Both the position numbers and the translations under genes were made by a program. Positions 28,090 through 36,368 of a DNA stretch of 36,368 nucleotides are shown piece by piece. The first letter of the stretch is position 1, and every line of letters starts with the position of its first letter. A model generated the notes under the pieces. It was not told the origin of the DNA. It did no database searches and saw nothing but the letters and a program-made list of their open reading frames with translations. This stretch comes from Marinobacter sp. AC-23 (GTDB lineage: Bacteria > Pseudomonadota > Gammaproteobacteria > Pseudomonadales > Oleiphilaceae). The stretch lies in NCBI RefSeq assembly GCF_001858325.1, contig NZ_MBPP01000030.1:1-36368 (forward strand), written 5' to 3'.

Positions 28090-29733
28090 GCGGAACAGCG
28101 CAATCAGGTTGTCCGTAGCACTGTCACTTTTTTCCCTCGCTGTGTTCGAATCCAACAGTCTTGGCAGAATGTCTTGGCCCAGCTGTTTGCCCAGCTCAAC
28201 CCCCCACTGATCAAACGAATCAACGTCCCAAATCACACCCTGCACAAAGGTGCGATGCTCGTACAGAGCGATCAGCGCACCGACGGTTTCCGGAGTTACC
28301 TTTTTCATCATCAGGGTGTTGCTTGGCTGATTCCCGGGGATAACTTTGTGTGGCGCCAAACGCTCAACTTTGGCCGCGTCCATGCCGCCGGCTGCGAGTT
28401 CTGACCTGGCTTCTTCCAGGCTTTTACCCGTCATCATTGCGCGAGACTGCCCCAGGCAGTTTGCAAAAAGATCCGCGTGGTGCGTCGCAATCGGGTTGTG
28501 GGTCTGAAGAGGAATAATGAAATCCGCTGGAATCAGCCGGGTGCCCTGGTGAATCAACTGGTGGTAAGCGTGTTGACCATTGGCACCCACGCCGCCCCAG
28601 ATGATCGGTCCTGAATGATATTCCAAGGTTTCTCCACGCTGATTTACGCGCTTGCCGCTGCTTTCCATGTCCAGTTGTTGTAGATGGTCTGGCAGGCTGC
28701 GTAAGTAGTGGTCGTAGGGCAGTATGGCGTGGGTTTCTGCGCCCCAGAAGTTGCTGTACCAGATGCCCAGCATGGCCATGACAACAGGTAGGTTCTTTTC
28801 AAGGGGCGCATCGCGGAAGTGGGTGTCCATGGCGTGGGCCCCTGCCAGCAAGGCCCGGAAGTTGTCCATGCCAATGGTAAGCGCGACGGGTAGCCCGATG
28901 GCAGACCAAAGGGAATAACGTCCGCCTACCCAGTCCCACATAGGGAATACGTTGTCGGGATCAATGCCAAAGTCCTGCGCTGCGGCCTTGTTGGCGGTAA
29001 CCGCCATGAAGTGGCTGGCTACAGCCTGTTCACTCCCGCTGCGTTCGATAAACCATGCTCGCGCGGCTTTGCTGTTTTCCAGGGTTTCCCGAGTGCCAAA
29101 AGATTTCGACTGAACCAGAAAGAGCGTTGTCTCAGGATCTACCTTTGCGAGAGTTTCGCAAATTTCTGTGCCATCAATGTTGGCTACATAGTGGCAGCGC
29201 GTACCTGGCTTGCGATAAGGCTGCAGTGCTTCTGTTACCAGCTTGGGGCCCAGAAAAGAGCCGCCGATGCCAATGCTGACCACATCGGTAAACGCCTTGC
29301 CGGTATAACCCGTGCGCGCCTGGTTCAGCACCTCCTGTACGAAGGACTCCATGCGAGCCAGTGTGGCGTTTACCTCTGCGATTACATCCTGGCCGTCGAT
29401 CAAAATCGAGTCAGTACCAGGGTTGCGCAAAGCGGTGTGCAGTGCGGGGCGGTTTTCGGTAACGTTGACTTTATCCCCGCGAAGCAGGGCCGTTCTGCGT
29501 TCTTCCAGCTTGCAACTGCGAGCCAATGCTATAAGGGCCTCAAGCACATCATCGGTAAGCCGGTTTCTGGAGAAGTCCAGAGACAGGCCGGCGCCATCAA
29601 TGAAATAGCGCGTCGCCCTTCCCGGGTCGCCGGCAAAGAGTGCCTTCATGGGGCGGCTTTGCAGGCTTTTCCGATGGGCCAACAATGCCTGCCATTCCGG
29701 TGAAGCGGTCAGTGCTGAGTGCGGCGAGGTCAT
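28078..29733 (-). CDS. pgi: Glucose-6-phosphate isomerase
   Basis: Pgi interconverts glucose 6-phosphate and fructose 6-phosphate. The 551-residue product has SIGIGGSFLGPKLV, the family signatures WDWVGGRYSLWSAIGLP and DSFDQWGVELGKQLG, and catalytic residues in the region GAETHAILPYDHYL. AGGAAAGGA precedes the ATG. It is the last gene of the pcnB-folK-panB-panC-pgi series, 35 bases after panC. The panD gene that lies here in Pseudomonas is absent. Confidence 0.96.
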   Translation of the reverse strand: MTSPHSALTASPEWQALLAHRKSLQSRPMKALFAGDPGRATRYFIDGAGLSLDFSRNRLTDDVLEALIALARSCKLEERRTALLRGDKVNVTENRPALHTALRNPGTDSILIDGQDVIAEVNATLARMESFVQEVLNQARTGYTGKAFTDVVSIGIGGSFLGPKLVTEALQPYRKPGTRCHYVANIDGTEICETLAKVDPETTLFLVQSKSFGTRETLENSKAARAWFIERSGSEQAVASHFMAVTANKAAAQDFGIDPDNVFPMWDWVGGRYSLWSAIGLPVALTIGMDNFRALLAGAHAMDTHFRDAPLEKNLPVVMAMLGIWYSNFWGAETHAILPYDHYLRSLPDHLQQLDMESSGKRVNQRGETLEYHSGPIIWGGVGANGQHAYHQLIHQGTRLIPADFIIPLQTHNPIATHHADLFANCLGQSRAMMTGKSLEEARSELAAGGMDAAKVERLAPHKVIPGNQPSNTLMMKKVTPETVGALIALYEHRTFVQGVIWDVDSFDQWGVELGKQLGQDILPRLLDSNTAREKSDSATDNLIALFRSAN

Positions 29734-29768
29734 CAGAGAGTCCTTTCCTGGTGGGGCGGCGTACTATC

Positions 29769-30617
29769 TCAGCGGATAACTGAAATATTATCAATCAGCC
29801 GAGTGGTGCCAAGGAATGCTGCAGCCAGCAGAGTAATTTCACTGTCGCCCGGTGCTGCAGGCTTCAGGGTCTGGCTGTTTGCAATGTTGAAGTAGTCCAG
29901 ACGCAGGCCGGCATCGCGCAGGCGGTCGTCTGCCACCTTGGCAAGCATTTGAAAATCAGCGTGTCCGTCGGCAATCTTCGCGGCTGTGGCCTGAAGTGTC
30001 TGGTAAATAACCGGGGCCATCTTGCGCTCATTCTCAGAGAGATAGCTGTTGCGCGAGCTTTTAGCTAAGCCATCTTCTTCGCGGATGGTCGGTGCGCCAA
30101 TCACTTCAACAGGCATCATCAGATCCCGCGCCATCTTGCGAATGACCGCCAGCTGTTGAAAGTCTTTCTCACCGAACACGGCAAAATCGGGCTGAATCAT
30201 ATTGAACAGCACAGAAACCACCGTTGCGACACCTTCAAAGTGCCCTGGACGGCTGGCTCCACAGTGCCCATCGCTGACCTCCGGCACCACTATACGGGTG
30301 TGCCGGGCAAGGCCGTCTGGGTAGACCTCTTCGGCGGAAGGCGCAAACACCAGTGTGTTCCCTGCCTCGCTGAGCTTGTTTTGATCATCAATCAGTGTGC
30401 GCGGGTAGGTGTCGAGATCCTCGTTGGCACCAAACTGCATCGGATTGACAAAAATGCTGGTGACTACAATATCAGCCGCTTCGGCAGCTTTGCGAACCAG
30501 TGAGATGTGTCCCTCGTGCAGGTTCCCCATAGTGGGGACCAGGCCAATGGTTTTTTCCTGCTGGCGGTAACCGCGGAGGATGGCACGCAGCTCTTTCAGT
30601 GAATGTACGGTTCTCAT
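29769..30617 (-). CDS. panC: Pantothenate synthetase
   Basis: PanC joins pantoate and beta-alanine with ATP to make pantothenate. The 282-residue product has the nucleotide-binding [18 protein letters not shown] and the motifs FGEKDFQQL and [10 protein letters not shown]. Its start overlaps the panB stop (ATGA), so the two are translationally coupled. Confidence 0.96.
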   Translation of the reverse strand: MRTVHSLKELRAILRGYRQQEKTIGLVPTMGNLHEGHISLVRKAAEAADIVVTSIFVNPMQFGANEDLDTYPRTLIDDQNKLSEAGNTLVFAPSAEEVYPDGLARHTRIVVPEVSDGHCGASRPGHFEGVATVVSVLFNMIQPDFAVFGEKDFQQLAVIRKMARDLMMPVEVIGAPTIREEDGLAKSSRNSYLSENERKMAPVIYQTLQATAAKIADGHADFQMLAKVADDRLRDAGLRLDYFNIANSQTLKPAAPGDSEITLLAAAFLGTTRLIDNISVIR

Positions 30618-31408
30618 GCCCTGAACGTGTGCTCCTCGGCGGGGAATGTGCGCTCACGCACTGCTTTTGCGTAGGCGGCAATGGCTTCCTGAACGGAGTC
30701 GGTATCTGCCAGGAAGTCTTTAACAAAACGGGGTTTTCGGCCTGTGGTAATGCCCAGCATGTCGTGCAAGACCAGAATCTGGCCATCTGTATCGGCACCG
30801 GCACCAATACCAATAACCGGTGCTGTAACGGCTTTGGCAATTCGGGCGGCTAGCGGCGCAGGCACACATTCCAATAAAATAACGTCAGCCCCTGCAGCTA
30901 CCAGCTCGCAGGCGTGATTTATCATCAGATCCGCCGATTTCTCATCGCGGCCCTGAACCTTGTAACCACCAAATTTATTGACGAATTGCGGTGTCAGGCC
31001 CAAGTGAGCGCACACAGGCACGGCGCGCTCGCTCAGTGCGCTGATGGTGTCTTTCATCCAGTCCGTGCCTTCCAGCTTAACCATGTGGGCACCTGCACGC
31101 ATCAGTTCCGCAGCATTTTCCAGGGCCGCATCCACTGTGCCGTAACTCATGAAGGGCATATCCGCCATGATCAGTGACCCGCGATTGCCTTTTGCAACGC
31201 AGGTGACGTGATACACGATCTGATCCATGGTGACAGGTAGAGTGCTGTCATGGCCTTGGAGAACCATGCCGAGGGAGTCGCCAATCAAAATAACGTCCAC
31301 CCCGGCCTCGCTGACTACCTGAGCAAACGTAGCGTCGTAAGAGGTGAGGGCGGAGAAGGCTTCGCCCTTTTGCTTGTATTCCCGCAGTGTGTTGATGGTA
31401 ACAGCCAT
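30614..31408 (-). CDS. panB: 3-methyl-2-oxobutanoate hydroxymethyltransferase
   Basis: PanB adds a hydroxymethyl group to ketoisovalerate, the first step of pantothenate synthesis. The 264-residue product has [19 protein letters not shown], the metal-site stretch [26 protein letters not shown] and [20 protein letters not shown]. It follows folK2 by 54 bases and overlaps panC. Confidence 0.96.
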   Translation of the reverse strand: MAVTINTLREYKQKGEAFSALTSYDATFAQVVSEAGVDVILIGDSLGMVLQGHDSTLPVTMDQIVYHVTCVAKGNRGSLIMADMPFMSYGTVDAALENAAELMRAGAHMVKLEGTDWMKDTISALSERAVPVCAHLGLTPQFVNKFGGYKVQGRDEKSADLMINHACELVAAGADVILLECVPAPLAARIAKAVTAPVIGIGAGADTDGQILVLHDMLGITTGRKPRFVKDFLADTDSVQEAIAAYAKAVRERTFPAEEHTFRA

Positions 31409-31462
31409 AAAATCTTTGCCTTTTGCGTAGGTGGGCCAAGACCGTGCCGGAATATCCGACGT

Positions 31463-31966
31463 TCAGTTGCTAAGGGTAAGCCGGAGATGTAAGCCGGCGC
31501 AACCAGTTGTCAGGGCATTGTGCCTCAGGGTAGCGATTGCGACACTGTCTGGCAGCGTAAGGTCGGGTTTCAGGTCCAGTAAAGGCTGAAGAACAAAGTC
31601 TCGGTTGGGAAGTTCTCGATGGGGGACGGTAAGGCGGTCATCATCTAACGTTTGATTGCCGAATACCAGAAGGTCGAGATCCAGTGTTCGTGGGCCCCAG
31701 TGCCTGAGCCTCTCTCGTCCGTGTACCTGCTCGATCGCCTGAAGCTGATCAAGCAAGGTGTGTGGGGCAAGCTCGGTGCTAAGCCATACCGCACCGTTCA
31801 CATAGTCTGGCTGGTCCTGAGGGCCCACAGGACGGCTGGCATAAAAAGGCGACTGCGCGACGAATGTGGTGTTGGGTAACGCTGCCAGCTCCGCTACGGC
31901 TTTTGCCAGCTGGGCTGCAGGTTCTTGCAGGTTGCTACCCAAGCCAATGAAGGCATCCGTTTTCAT
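31463..31966 (-). CDS. folK: HPPK, FolK copy 2
   Basis: This is a second 6-hydroxymethyl-dihydropterin pyrophosphokinase of 167 residues. It has FIGLGSNLQEP, the complete catalytic motif RLRHWGPRTLDLDLLVFG and VPHRELPNRDFVLQPL, so it is the more canonical copy. Its ATG overlaps the pcnB stop by one base (TGATG). The order pcnB-folK-panB-panC is the Pseudomonas one. Confidence 0.94.
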   Translation of the reverse strand: MKTDAFIGLGSNLQEPAAQLAKAVAELAALPNTTFVAQSPFYASRPVGPQDQPDYVNGAVWLSTELAPHTLLDQLQAIEQVHGRERLRHWGPRTLDLDLLVFGNQTLDDDRLTVPHRELPNRDFVLQPLLDLKPDLTLPDSVAIATLRHNALTTGCAGLHLRLTLSN

Positions 31967-33348
31967 CAGGGGGTCGGCCGTTTAACCGGTTTACGGCGGC
32001 GGCGCTTCTTAGGCGCGTCGCTGGTAAGCTCGGAGAGCATGCGCTCTTGGCCGCGCTCGTCCAAACGCTGAAATTCAGTCCACCATTCGCCAAGCCCAGG
32101 CTCGACTTCACCGCAAGCTTCTCGAACCAGTAAAAAGTCATAGGCTGCGCGAAATCTTGGGTGGCTCATGGTTACAAAGGCCCGCTTGCCTTGACGGCGG
32201 GGCAGGCGCATCTGAAGCTCCCAGATTTCTTTCATGGGGCCAGAGAAACGCTTAGGTATAGAGGTTGCTTGCACTTGACGGCCAATGACTTTGCCGATGG
32301 CGCCGTGGAGTGCCGGTTGTACGGGGTCGCCGTTGTCTTGGCGGTGGTTCCATTCTCTTTGCAGCGCAGGCCAAAGCATGGCGGCAAACAGGAAATAGGG
32401 TGTAACGGACTTCCCCTGTGCTATGCGGGCGTCGGTATTGCGTAGTGCCTGGCGAATCAGTTCGTCCGGCTCGCCCGCTGCAATAGCCCTGGCGGTTTCG
32501 GGGAATAGAGGCGCTAACAGGTTGTAGTGGGAGAGAAGGTCGTAGGTAGCCTCGCCGTGGCCGGCAGAGAATAGCTTAAGAACCTCTTCAAACAGGCGCG
32601 CAGATGGAATATGAGTCAGTAGTGGCGCCAGCTCCCGGATAGGGGCTTCGGTTTCTGGTTCTATATCAAAGCCCATCTTGGCGGCAAAGCGGATGGCGCG
32701 AAGCATGCGCACCGGATCTTCCCGATAGCGGGTTTCCGGGTCGCCAATCAGGCGCAGTTGCCGATTACGGAGATCTTCAATGCCGTTGGCAAAATCAACG
32801 ACGGTGAAATCGCGAATGCAGTAGTACAAAGCATTGACTGTAAAATCCCGACGTAGAGCATCTTCTTCCTGGTTGCCGTAAACGTTGTCCCTAAGCAGCA
32901 GCCCGTGCTCGCTGGTTTTGCGATCATCATCGGCGCTGTCTTTATCGGCATCGCTTGCGCTACCACGGAACGTGGTTACTTCAATAACCTCACGCCCGAA
33001 CACCACATGCACGATACGAAAGCGCCGACCTATCAGGCGTGAGTTGCGGAACAGGTCGTGTACTTCTTCCGGAGTTGCGTTGGTGGCTATATCAAAATCT
33101 TTGGGGCGTTGCCCCAAAAGGATATCGCGGACACCGCCGCCCACGAGGTAAGCCTCGTAACCGGATTTGTTGAGTCGGCTGAGAACCTTCTTTGCAGGCT
33201 CGCTGATAGCAGAGCGTGAGACGTTATGCTGGTCTCTTGGGATTTCCTGCCGCTGGTAGGCTCGTACCTTTTTTTTCCCGTTTCCGGGAATGAACGAGCG
33301 GAGCTTATCAACGGACTGCTCGAAGATGGAGGAGAGTGTTTTTGACAT
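31966..33348 (-). CDS. pcnB: Poly(A) polymerase I
   Basis: PcnB adds poly(A) tails to RNA and so promotes its decay. From the ATG at 33348 (MSKTLSSIFEQSVDKL) the product has 460 residues. The nucleotidyltransferase domain has AYLVGGGVRDILLGQ and DFDIATNATPEEVHDLF, followed by RRDFTVNALYY and the RNA-binding head domain. The C-terminus is very basic (KKRRRRKPVKRP). A longer frame to 33555 would run through the terminator of the upstream RNA and is not used. In Pseudomonas the gene before pcnB on the same strand is crcZ. Confidence 0.95.
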   Translation of the reverse strand: MSKTLSSIFEQSVDKLRSFIPGNGKKKVRAYQRQEIPRDQHNVSRSAISEPAKKVLSRLNKSGYEAYLVGGGVRDILLGQRPKDFDIATNATPEEVHDLFRNSRLIGRRFRIVHVVFGREVIEVTTFRGSASDADKDSADDDRKTSEHGLLLRDNVYGNQEEDALRRDFTVNALYYCIRDFTVVDFANGIEDLRNRQLRLIGDPETRYREDPVRMLRAIRFAAKMGFDIEPETEAPIRELAPLLTHIPSARLFEEVLKLFSAGHGEATYDLLSHYNLLAPLFPETARAIAAGEPDELIRQALRNTDARIAQGKSVTPYFLFAAMLWPALQREWNHRQDNGDPVQPALHGAIGKVIGRQVQATSIPKRFSGPMKEIWELQMRLPRRQGKRAFVTMSHPRFRAAYDFLLVREACGEVEPGLGEWWTEFQRLDERGQERMLSELTSDAPKKRRRRKPVKRPTP

Positions 33349-33444
33349 TGAGATCCGTGGTTGCGTTGAGCAAAACCGAGAGTTTAACGGTTTGAGCAGG
33401 ATTTGCACACGTTTGCCGTGGAATCTTGCATACCCCAGATAATC

Positions 33445-33474
33445 AAAAGGCGGATCCGCTTTCGCGAATCCGCC
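33445..33474 (-). terminator. Intrinsic terminator of the CrcZ-like RNA
   Basis: GGCGGATTCGC and GCGGATCCGCC pair over 11 positions, including one G-U, around a GAAA tetraloop, followed by TTTTG on the minus strand. Confidence 0.88.
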
Positions 33475-33832
33475 CTCAAAACGTTGACGATCTGCATTGT
33501 TTTTATTTTTTGCCGGGATTTTTCTTCGTTTTTGTACCCCACTGTGTATCCTCAAAATCGAGGCTTCTCAGCAGTGCAAACGGAAAGCTTTGAACACAAT
33601 GAGCAGTCAACGACATCGAACGAGTCATCGGTAGGTGCTGCGTCACCTCAAGGGTGATTCTTATCTGCATCTCTACAACTCGCACGTGCCAAGGGACTAC
33701 CAAAAAAGCAAAGTACCCAAAACACTCAATTCGCTCACGTTCTATTTTTGTTTTTGTTGCTGAACGTATTCCCGCAGCTTTTTGTTTTTGTTGAGTCGCT
33801 GCTTTGTCACTATTGTTTTTGTTGTCGTGCGC
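33445..33832 (-). ncRNA. crcZ: CrcZ-like Hfq/Crc-sequestering small RNA (predicted)
   Basis: In Pseudomonas, CrcZ soaks up Hfq and so lifts carbon catabolite repression. Here a predicted RNA of about 388 nt (CrcZ of P. aeruginosa is about 407 nt) starts 12 bases after the -12 element of a sigma-54 promoter and ends at a strong terminator. It contains three near-identical motifs, ACAACAAAAACAA (33813-33825), CAACAAAAACAAAAA (33779-33793) and CAACAAAAACAAAAA (33745-33759), plus two looser A-rich ones (33518-33536, 33496-33512). Small hairpins separate them, for example GGGtACT/AGTCCC, TCACC/GGTGA and CCTC/GAGG. No convincing coding frame exists. It sits between cbrB and pcnB on their strand, exactly as in Pseudomonas. 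Identity is by structure and context; no search was run. Confidence 0.82.
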
Positions 33833-33840
33833 TTAAATAG

Positions 33841-33858
33841 ATTGCAGTTGGCGTGCCA
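33841..33858 (-). promoter_or_regulatory. Sigma-54 promoter of the CrcZ-like RNA
   Basis: The minus strand reads TGGCACGCCAACTGCAAT. GG at -24 (33857-33856) and GC at -12 (33845-33844) are separated by exactly ten bases, matching the RpoN consensus TGGCACG-N4-TTGCA except one base. The predicted start is near 33832. Confidence 0.88.
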
Positions 33859-33906
33859 GTTTTTCAAAACCTTTTATTAACATGGGGTTATGTTTTTTGG
33901 TCGAGT

Positions 33907-33991
33907 AAGTGTTACCCCGTACGCCTAATAAGTGTTACCCGTTACAGGTGGTTTTTCCGTGAAGTGTTACCGAGAGGAACATGCGGTAACA
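33907..33991 (-). promoter_or_regulatory. Candidate CbrB binding cluster upstream of the sigma-54 promoter
   Basis: Three direct copies of GGTAACACTT (33971-33962, 33939-33930, 33916-33907) are present. The first also forms the inverted repeat TGTTACCG-N11-CGGTAACA (33991-33965). They lie about 75-160 bases upstream of the predicted RNA start, the usual distance for enhancer sites of NtrC-type activators. As recalled, Pseudomonas CbrB sites use TGTTAC/GTAACA half-sites. Confidence 0.65.
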
Positions 33992-34048
33992 ACTGAGTGA
34001 TGATTCACATTTTGGCTGGGCTAAATTACTGACCGTTTTTGAAAAAGG

Positions 34049-35446
34049 TTAGTTTCCAGAGGTCTTTTTGCGGGGGATGCCGAGGCGCTGCCGACGTTCC
34101 CAGAGGGATTTCCGGCTAATGCCCAGTTTTTGAGCGAGCTCGGTTTCGCTCATGCGATCCTGGTTTTCCAGAACAAAGTGCTGGAAGTAGTCTTCCAGAG
34201 AAAGGTCGTTGGTGCTGTCTACATCTCGGGTCTGGCGTTGTTCATTGTTGCCTTCCACGAGGGTCTCCGGGATGTATTCGTCACTACCTTCGCTGTCGAG
34301 ATCCAATAGGGATGGTGTGATTACGTCGCCGTCGCAGAGAATGCTGGCTCGCTCAATGGCGTTTTCTAGCTCCCGCACGTTGCCCGGCCAGCGATGTCGT
34401 TCGAGCGCCCGCATGGCCTCGGGGCTGAGGTTCAGGTTGGGCCTGCCTACCTTGTTGCCTTGGGAAACCAGGAAGCGCCGGGCAAGCCCCAGAATATCGC
34501 TTTGCCGTTCGCGCAGAGGCGGAATCCGTATCTGCATGACGTTCAGGCGGTAGTAAAGATCTTCCCGAAACTCGCCGGTCCGGGTCATTGCCTTTAGGTT
34601 GCGGTGCGTCGCAGCGATCATCCGTACGTTCACTTTTCGGCTTTGAGTCGAGCCCACCTTGCGGATTTCGCTCTCTTGAAGCACCCGTAGCAGCCGTGCC
34701 TGGGCTTCGGCTGGCAGCTCACCGATTTCGTCCAGAAACAAGCTGCCGCCATCGGCGGCTTCAATCAAGCCGGTTCTTGCGGAGACCGCGCCGGTAAATG
34801 CGCCTCTTTCATGGCCAAACAGCTCGGATTCTATGAGGCTTTCAGGGATCGCTGCACAGTTTACAGAGATCAGCGGCTTTGTCGCTCGCGGACTTAACAA
34901 GTGCAGGGCCCGGGCAACGAGTTCTTTACCGGTACCAGATTCGCCCTGAACAAGTACGGTTGTTCCGGTTGGGGCTACTTTGCGTATTAGTGTGAACACC
35001 CGCTGCATGGGTTCGCACTGGCCGTACATAATGCTCGCAGGATCTCCGTTTTCTGACGGCGACGTGTCATCTGCCTCCCGCTCGTTGGCTGGTGACATAG
35101 TGCGGGCGAGAATGCTTTCCACGGCGGCGAGCATCTCGTCATGATCAAAAGGCTTGGCTATGTATTCCACGGCCCCCATTTTCATGGAATCCACCGCAGA
35201 GCGCAGGCTGGCGTAACTGGTCATGATCAGTACCGGTGTGTTCGGCGCCCGGTTGATCAGCTCGGTACCAGCGGCGCCTGGGAGGCGCAGGTCTGAAATG
35301 ATCAGATCAAATTGGTCAGGATCGTGACGCTGTTCAGCCTCTTCCACAGAGCCGACATCTTCCACCTCGTAGCCCGCATGTAACAGTAATTTGCGAACAG
35401 CGGAGCGAATAATGTCTTCATCTTCCACGATCAAAATTCGGGGCAT
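34049..35446 (-). CDS. cbrB: NtrC-family response regulator, CbrB
   Basis: CbrB activates sigma-54 promoters in response to carbon/nitrogen balance. The 465-residue product has a receiver domain (phosphoacceptor Asp 52 in LIISDLRLPG, Thr 76, Lys 98), an AAA+ domain with Walker A GESGTGKE (168-175), the sigma-54 contact loop GAFTGA (215-220) and Walker B LFLDE (236-240), and a C-terminal Fis-type helix-turn-helix (TELAQKLGISRKSLWERRQR). The ATG at 35446 (MPRILIVEDED) is preferred to 35503. It starts 7 bases after the kinase stop. Identification as CbrB rests on family, on the pcnB-folK-panB neighbourhood and on the sigma-54 RNA gene directly downstream. Confidence 0.9.
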   Translation of the reverse strand: MPRILIVEDEDIIRSAVRKLLLHAGYEVEDVGSVEEAEQRHDPDQFDLIISDLRLPGAAGTELINRAPNTPVLIMTSYASLRSAVDSMKMGAVEYIAKPFDHDEMLAAVESILARTMSPANEREADDTSPSENGDPASIMYGQCEPMQRVFTLIRKVAPTGTTVLVQGESGTGKELVARALHLLSPRATKPLISVNCAAIPESLIESELFGHERGAFTGAVSARTGLIEAADGGSLFLDEIGELPAEAQARLLRVLQESEIRKVGSTQSRKVNVRMIAATHRNLKAMTRTGEFREDLYYRLNVMQIRIPPLRERQSDILGLARRFLVSQGNKVGRPNLNLSPEAMRALERHRWPGNVRELENAIERASILCDGDVITPSLLDLDSEGSDEYIPETLVEGNNEQRQTRDVDSTNDLSLEDYFQHFVLENQDRMSETELAQKLGISRKSLWERRQRLGIPRKKTSGN

Positions 35447-35453
35447 AGCAGTC

Positions 35454-36368
35454 TCAGAACCTTTCGTTCGGGCGGATGGTGGAGTTGTCTGTCTCCGGCT
35501 CATAGGCTGGCAGCTTCAGTCGTACGCGGGTGCCAAGCCCGGTTGCCGCGTCGGCAGGGCTTTCAACCTGAATGTTACCGTAGTGTTCTTCAATGATGCT
35601 GTACACCAACGACAAACCAAGGCCGGTTCCCTTACTGGTCGCCTTGGTGGTGTAGAAGGGCTCAAATACGTGGTCAAGCTGATCCGCAGGTATGCCGGAG
35701 CCTGATCAACTATCTCGATGATAGCCGAGTAGTCGTCTTCCTTGCCAGCTACCCGGATATAGCCACCTTCCGGGGAGGCGTCCCGGGCGTTAGCCAATAA
35801 GTTCACAAATACCTGCACAAGCCGCTGTTCGTCACCCAGTATCAGAAGCGCTGCGGGGATATCATTGATGTAATGAATGCCAAGACCTTGATCACTCAAC
35901 GACAAGAGGTTGATGGATTCGTCCACGCAGCGCCGGACGCTCACAGATTCATAGAGATTGGCCTGGGAGTGGTTGCCGGTGCGTGCGAAGTTCATCAGTG
36001 ATTGTAAAATGGTCGAAATGCGATGGGTTTGCTGCTGAATCTGGCTGGCTGTTTCCAGGATTTCGGGGTTGTCGGTTTCAAGCTTGAGGTTCTGGGCCAG
36101 AGAGGAGATACCCGTTACCGGGTTGCCGATTTCATGGGCAACACCCGCCGCCAGGCGCCCAACGGATGCCAAGCGTTCACTGTGCATCAGCTCGTCTTCT
36201 AATAGCCGGGTTTCGGTTTGGTCTTCCACCAGGATAACGCTACCTCCATCCGGGTGATCCGGGCCGCTTAGGGCTGCCTTGTGGAGGTTTAGCCAGTGGG
36301 GTCTGCCCTTTAAATCCAGGCGGTGCTTGTATCGGTGCAGGTCTTCTCCGCTGTTAAAGTCATCCAAG
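35454..36368 (-). CDS. cbrA: Sensor histidine kinase CbrA, C-terminal part (frameshift near 35696, runs off window)
   Basis: This is the 3' part of the kinase that phosphorylates CbrB; the 5' transporter-like and membrane part lies outside the window. Visible are the end of a PAS-like domain (RYKHRLDLKGRPHWLNLH), the H-box LAAGVAHEIGNPVTGI with the phosphorylated His, and the ATPase N-box VNLLANARDASPEGG. The frame breaks at QAPAYL. One added G gives DQAPGIPADQLDHVFEPFYT and then the G-boxes (TGLGLSLVYSI), ending at 35454. The intact motifs after the break indicate a sequencing deletion. Confidence 0.85.

Noticed and set aside
29011..29703. A 230-codon open frame antisense to pgi
   Set aside because: It is the complement of a well-conserved enzyme; no independent support.
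33503..33703. Small open frame on the minus strand within the CrcZ-like RNA
   Set aside because: It begins at TTG without a ribosome-binding site and has a composition unlike a protein; it is better explained as untranslated RNA.
33721..33840. CRISPR-like array suggested by repeated A-rich units
   Set aside because: The units are short, unevenly spaced single-strand motifs, not 25-40 bp repeats with unique spacers, and no cas gene is present.

Overview
The window looks like the chromosome of a marine gammaproteobacterium close to Marinobacter (order Pseudomonadales). The evidence is protein similarity by eye together with gene order. Three blocks keep the order known from Pseudomonas: gmk-rpoZ-spoT-ridA-(epimerase)-oxyR-recG-HDOD; rpoD-dnaG-rpsU with tsaD-plsY-folB-folK; and cbrA-cbrB-(crcZ)-pcnB-folK-panB-panC-pgi. 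In this genome they lie side by side, separated by accessory material.

Layout. 1-1004: the edge of an IS3-family insertion sequence abutting the 3' end of a truncated gene. 1034-1863: an RluA-type pseudouridine synthase. 2121-9762: gmk, rpoZ, spoT, ridA, an epimerase-like protein, oxyR and recG. 9910-11274: a YbaK-HDOD protein. 11557-14329: a DUF2489 protein and a molybdopterin oxidoreductase. 14483-19022: an operon of a FadL-type outer-membrane porin and a very large Ig-like lipoprotein, similar in make-up to the alkane-uptake pair AupA/AupB of Marinobacter. 19369-20579: a DUF4398 lipoprotein and an OmpA-like lipoprotein. 20935-25163: tRNA(CAU), rpoD, dnaG and rpsU. 25404-28089: tsaD, plsY, folB, folK. 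28078-33348 (minus strand): pcnB, folK2, panB, panC, pgi. 33349-34048: a 700-base intergenic region. 34049-36368: an NtrC-type regulator and its kinase, best read as CbrB/CbrA.

The main discovery is in that 700-base gap. On the minus strand it holds, in order: repeated GTAACA/TGTTAC elements suitable for CbrB, a perfectly spaced sigma-54 promoter, an untranslated stretch with three near-identical CAACAAAAACAA motifs and two further A-rich motifs, and a strong GAAA-loop terminator. The predicted transcript is about 388 nt. Position, promoter type, size and motifs all match CrcZ, the Hfq/Crc-sequestering RNA of Pseudomonas carbon catabolite repression. The same CA-rich motif sits next to the ribosome-binding site of the molybdopterin oxidoreductase, and a shorter one lies in the leader of the FadL-type gene, so this window may contain both the regulator and two of its targets.

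Six genes (rluA-like, spoT, recG, dnaG, plsY and the CbrA-like kinase) each carry one missing base that breaks the frame. Because dnaG and plsY are essential and every lesion is a single-base deletion, often in a short base run, sequencing or assembly error is much more likely than gene decay.
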